This document shows positions 61,247 through 64,000 of a DNA stretch of 64,000 nucleotides, one piece after another. A program made the position numbers and the translations under genes. The stretch lies in the NCBI RefSeq assembly GCF_041361465.1, contig NZ_JBGKAC010000001.1, positions 744,001 to 808,000 of the forward strand, written 5' to 3'. The first letter of the stretch is position 1; each line of letters starts with the position of its first letter. Below the pieces are notes generated by a model. That model worked only from the letters and a program-made list of their open reading frames with translations. It was not told the DNA's origin and searched no databases. The DNA comes from Halobaculum sp. MBLA0143 (GTDB lineage Archaea; Halobacteriota; Halobacteria; Halobacteriales; Haloferacaceae).

Positions 61247-61849
61247 TCACGCGGCGTCGTCGACCCACTCGGTCACGACGGCCGCGAGGTGCTCGTGGCC
61301 CGCCTCGTTCGGGTGGACCCCGTCCGTCGTGCGGTCGTGCCACGCCTCGACCGGCCGGGCGACGGCGCGGTGGTCGGCGACCGTCGCGTGGATCGCGTCG
61401 TCGTACAGCAACGACCGCCCCGGCTGGGCGTCGTCGAAGCCGACGCCGCCAGTGACGGACAGCAGTGGGACGACCCCGAGAAAGCCGTGCCAGCCGACTG
61501 CGTCGTGGTTCGCGAGCGTCCGGTCCAGCTCCGCGGCGGCGTGCCGAAACTCCCCTTCCGACACTCGGGGCGCGCCGTCCGACAGCTGTGCGTCGTTGTG
61601 TCCGGCGTGAACGACGACACACAGCCGCGGCTCGGCCGTGTCGACGGCCGCGACCGTCTCGGCCAGGTGCTCCTCGACCGTCTCCGCGTGCTCGGCAAGC
61701 GTCGTCGCGGTCGACCCGAACCGGTGCACCGAGGTGCCCGACAGCGCGTCACACTCGGAGAGCCGGCTCGGCCACCCCGTCGCGTCCGTGTAGCTGCCCG
61801 CCGCGACACTGTCACCGAGAACGGCCAGCGCGTCGAAGGAACTGCTCAC
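61247..61849 (-). CDS. SGNH/GDSL-family hydrolase
   Basis: A 200-residue esterase-type hydrolase. Block I is VLGDSVAAGS (nucleophile Ser14), block III is VHAGHND (oxyanion Asn), and block V is DGVHPNEAGHEHL (catalytic Asp and His). The fold is complete for this family; no signal is present, so it is cytoplasmic. It could act on acyl esters or acetylated sugars. The GTG at 61849 lies 48 bases from the NmrA-like gene on the same strand. Confidence 0.88.
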   Translation of the reverse strand: MSSSFDALAVLGDSVAAGSYTDATGWPSRLSECDALSGTSVHRFGSTATTLAEHAETVEEHLAETVAAVDTAEPRLCVVVHAGHNDAQLSDGAPRVSEGEFRHAAAELDRTLANHDAVGWHGFLGVVPLLSVTGGVGFDDAQPGRSLLYDDAIHATVADHRAVARPVEAWHDRTTDGVHPNEAGHEHLAAVVTEWVDDAA

Positions 61850-61897
61850 GGTCTCCCGAGGCGGGCGAGCGGCTTGGCGCTTGCGTCGTGTGTCGGC

Positions 61898-62638
61898 TCA
61901 GACGACCTGGACGGGCACGTCCGTCCCGTCCGGTCGCCGGGGGAGTCGCCAGTCCACGTCGACGGCCCGATCCGGGAACGACGGGGTCGACACCACCTCG
62001 AACGTGCGGTCGGCGGCCGCGGGTGTGGTCGCCGCCGCCGCCAGCAGCCGAGCCACGTCCGCCCGCGACACCGTCCCCCACAGCTTCGCCCCGGGGTCGG
62101 CGACGGTGACATCGTCCGTCCGCGGACTGCCCGTGAGCACGCCCGGTCGGAGAATCGTGTGACGCACGTCCGCGTCCCGGAGCGCAGCCTCCGCGTCCGC
62201 CTTCGCGGCTTGGACCGGGCCGATGGCGGCCTCGAACACGGCCGCCAACGGACTCGCCGGCTCGTCGCCGACACCCAGCGCCGACTCCAGGACGACGGTG
62301 TCGACGTCGGTCGCCTCTGCGGCCGCGACGAGCGTCCGGTTCCCCTCCCCGTCGACGTACGGCCCGCCGGCGTGGACCTGCGTCGCGGCGGTGCCGACCG
62401 TGGAGAAGACGGCGTCGACGCCCGCCAGCGCCATCTCCAACCCGTCCGGGTCGAGTAGGTCGTCGACGAACACCTCGTCTGCGCCGAGCGCGTGCAACGA
62501 CTCCCCGTTCGCCGAGTCGCGGGTGAGCGTGACCAGCGTCTCCACCCGGGGGGCGAGCAGTTCCGTCAGGGCGCGTCCGGTCGCCCCGGTCGCCCCGGCG
62601 ACGAACGCGGTGTCGAGCCGTGTCGTCTGGTCTGTCAC
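61898..62638 (-). CDS. NmrA-like NAD(P)-binding protein
   Basis: A 246-residue atypical SDR. The nucleotide motif is FVAGATGATGRALTELL (about 12-28), followed by VDAVFSTVGTAATQVH and HTILRPGVLTGSP (Arg-Pro region of the family). The catalytic Tyr-x-x-x-Lys of SDRs is not evident, as expected for NmrA/NAD(P)-sensing members. Its role may be redox sensing or isomerase activity; it is not assigned. The GTG at 62638 is used. Confidence 0.8.
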   Translation of the reverse strand: MTDQTTRLDTAFVAGATGATGRALTELLAPRVETLVTLTRDSANGESLHALGADEVFVDDLLDPDGLEMALAGVDAVFSTVGTAATQVHAGGPYVDGEGNRTLVAAAEATDVDTVVLESALGVGDEPASPLAAVFEAAIGPVQAAKADAEAALRDADVRHTILRPGVLTGSPRTDDVTVADPGAKLWGTVSRADVARLLAAAATTPAAADRTFEVVSTPSFPDRAVDVDWRLPRRPDGTDVPVQVV

Positions 62639-62734
62639 GGCCCCGTCTCGGGGGCCCGCGCCCGTGAAGGGTCCGGTCCGTCACGGGGGCTCGGGCACCG
62701 ACGGTCACAAGCCCACCGCGCCCCTCGACGGAGT

Positions 62735-63400
62735 ATGGTGCGACGGTCCGGGCGCTTCCGCGTCTACCGCGTCGTGGAGTCGGTGCCACACTACAACCTC
62801 CAACGGGTCGACGAGCCCCGGCTGTACACCGTCTACAGCTCCGGCTACGACCCGGACCGGCAGGCGGCCGTCGACGACCTCCGGACGGGAACGCTCGTGG
62901 ACGCGACGCTGACGGGCGACCCGGACGACGAGACGGAGCCGTGGCGGCTGGCGGCCGTCGAGCACGACGAGGCGGCCAGCGTCGAGACGGCGTTCGCCGT
63001 CGACGTCGACCCACCGGCGGTCGCCGTCGACGCCTGGGGGTCCGAGCCCGGGGCGACTGAGCCGATCTGTCGGACGCTGACGGAGGACGGGGAGCCGGTC
63101 GGCGCCTGTTGTGTCCAGCCCCGCGAGCCGTTGCCCAACGACGCGTTCGTCCCGAACGTGCTGACGGGGCTGCTCCCGTTGGAGTCGGAGCTGACGGCCG
63201 TCCCCGGCGTCGACGAACCGGCCGCGGAGGCGGTGTTTCTCGACCCGGACCCGCCGTCGGCGACGAGCTACGACGCCCCGTTCGGGGTGCTGTTGTTGTT
63301 CACCGCGGCCGCGACGGAACTGCCCGACCGGTTCCGGGAACGGTACGACCTCCCGCGCGGGAGCGACACTCGGCCGGCGTTCGACCCGTACGCGCCCTGA
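62735..63400 (+). CDS. Conserved haloarchaeal protein, DUF6663-like
   Basis: A 221-residue soluble protein beginning MVRRSGRFRVYRVVESVPHY. The N-terminal about 85 residues are a small beta-barrel-like segment (FRVYRVVES, LYTVYSSGYD, GTLVDATLTGDPDD, WRLAAVEHDE), which recalls the DUF6663 family. The rest has ICRTLTEDGEPVGACCVQPR and a long acidic-hydrophobic end, FGVLLLFTAAATELPDRFRE. The ATG at 62735 begins the conserved sequence. Function unknown. Confidence 0.65.
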   Translation: MVRRSGRFRVYRVVESVPHYNLQRVDEPRLYTVYSSGYDPDRQAAVDDLRTGTLVDATLTGDPDDETEPWRLAAVEHDEAASVETAFAVDVDPPAVAVDAWGSEPGATEPICRTLTEDGEPVGACCVQPREPLPNDAFVPNVLTGLLPLESELTAVPGVDEPAAEAVFLDPDPPSATSYDAPFGVLLLFTAAATELPDRFRERYDLPRGSDTRPAFDPYAP

Positions 63401-63446
63401 CCCGCGTTTCGACCGACTTATTCCCGCGACGACACACCCCAACGGC

Positions 63447-63905
63447 ATGAGCATCACGACGACGGTCGCGTACGCGCTCCACACGGTGTTCGCAGGGGTG
63501 TGGACCGGCGCGGTCGTGTTCACGACGTGGAAGCTCCTGCCGTTGGCGGCCGACAGCGACCTCTCGCCGGCCGTGCTCCGAGGAGCCGCCGGCGGGCTGT
63601 CGGTGTTCTCGCGGACGAGCGCGGTGGTGTTGCCGGCGACGGGGTTGTGGATGATCTGGACGCAGTACGGCGGGCTCTCCGGGCTGACCGTCCCGCCGCG
63701 GGGCCACGCCGTCCTGACGATGGTCGTCCTCTGGCTCCTGATGACCGGGATGACGGAGGCGGGCGCGGCGCGCATCCGCGAGGCGGCGGACGCGGGGAAG
63801 GTGCGGACCGCGGCCCGCGAGTCCGGGCGGTTCCTGAAGGCCGCGAGCGCAGCCGGCGTCGTCACCCTCCTCCTCGGCGGCTACCTCGCGGCGCCGCCGC
63901 TGTAA
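63447..63905 (+). CDS. CopD-like four-helix membrane protein
   Basis: A 152-residue protein with four helices (about 5-28, 50-70, 88-103 and 128-148). The start MSITTTVAYALHTVFAGVWT with GAVVFTTW recalls the CopD/DUF2269-type membrane proteins that bind heme or copper through His residues; only one His is seen near the start, in ALHTVFAGVW. Haloarchaea have similar small transporters of unknown cargo. It follows the conserved gene by 46 bases. Confidence 0.7.
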   Translation: MSITTTVAYALHTVFAGVWTGAVVFTTWKLLPLAADSDLSPAVLRGAAGGLSVFSRTSAVVLPATGLWMIWTQYGGLSGLTVPPRGHAVLTMVVLWLLMTGMTEAGAARIREAADAGKVRTAARESGRFLKAASAAGVVTLLLGGYLAAPPL

Positions 63906-63947
63906 CTCGTCGCCACGTTCACCACGGGGGGGCGCGAACGCCCGGCC

Positions 63948-64000
63948 GTGATCGACGGCGACCAGACGGTAGACGAGAGTCTGGTGCGGTTCGTGCGGGC
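63948..64000 (+). CDS. Start of a gene cut by the right edge
   Basis: A GTG at 63948 opens a frame, VIDGDQTVDESLVRFVRA, that is still open at the window end. The acidic composition fits a haloarchaeal gene, but only 17 codons are visible. The start and product are uncertain. Confidence 0.3.
   Translation, partial: MIDGDQTVDESLVRFVR

Overview
The window is chromosomal DNA of a haloarchaeon. Supporting this are high GC with acidic proteins, leaderless genes behind TATA-like boxes, many GTG starts, twin-arginine secreted proteins, an AglB oligosaccharyltransferase, SBDS, a class III-signal type IV pilin, haloarchaeal-type taxis transducers, and many families known mainly from Halobacteria. It holds about 65 protein genes and two tRNA genes (Tyr-GTA at 21588-21661, Val-GAC at 33594-33668, minus).

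Layout. 1-2282: 2-oxoacid:ferredoxin oxidoreductase, beta subunit (cut by the left edge) and alpha subunit. 2507-7455: an AT-richer accessory island. It has one intact Tat-secreted trypsin-like protease gene and four tandem paralogues of an eight-helix membrane protein; before each of the last three copies lies a decayed remnant of the protease gene. 7509-11815: a PKD protein, threonine synthase, an SDR enzyme, a cold-shock protein, a small membrane protein and a DUF371 protein. 11848-20562: a group built round isoprenoid-phosphate chemistry, with aglB overlapping a DUF368 (PopT-like) gene, an AstE-like deacylase, a DUF92/VTE6-like gene and a VTT/DedA-like gene; a 0.76 kb purine-rich repeat tract lies upstream of aglB. 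20605-25110: a hypothetical protein, tRNA-Tyr with palindromic copies of its own 3' end, a frameshifted Tat-lipo/DUF1102-like gene, a Tat protein and an acetyltransferase.

25514-33668: type IV pilin, sulfatase-family enzyme, second threonine-synthase-like enzyme, small winged-helix regulator with a palindromic operator, a 28-residue membrane microprotein, a Nudix hydrolase, a secreted GH97 glycosidase, a possible PD-(D/E)XK-type protein and tRNA-Val. 33747-40138: signalling block with three overlapping receiver/kinase genes, a HAMP transducer and a membrane histidine kinase. 40270-48843: small zinc-type proteins, ferredoxin-dependent nitrite/sulfite reductase, two PH-domain membrane proteins, a LarA-like protein and a soluble transducer.

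48850-63905: SRAP/HMCES protein, DUF357, HNH protein, two MFS transporters, TbsP-like regulator, FUN14 protein, SBDS, an AT-rich orphan membrane protein, moaC, NAD(P)HX repair enzyme, a GH32 fructosidase with an extra N-terminal domain, a pair of related unknown proteins, SGNH hydrolase, NmrA-like protein, a conserved hypothetical and a CopD-like membrane protein. The most unusual features are the protease/membrane-protein array with its relics, the tRNA-tail palindromes seen at three sites, and the aglB-DUF368 overlap.
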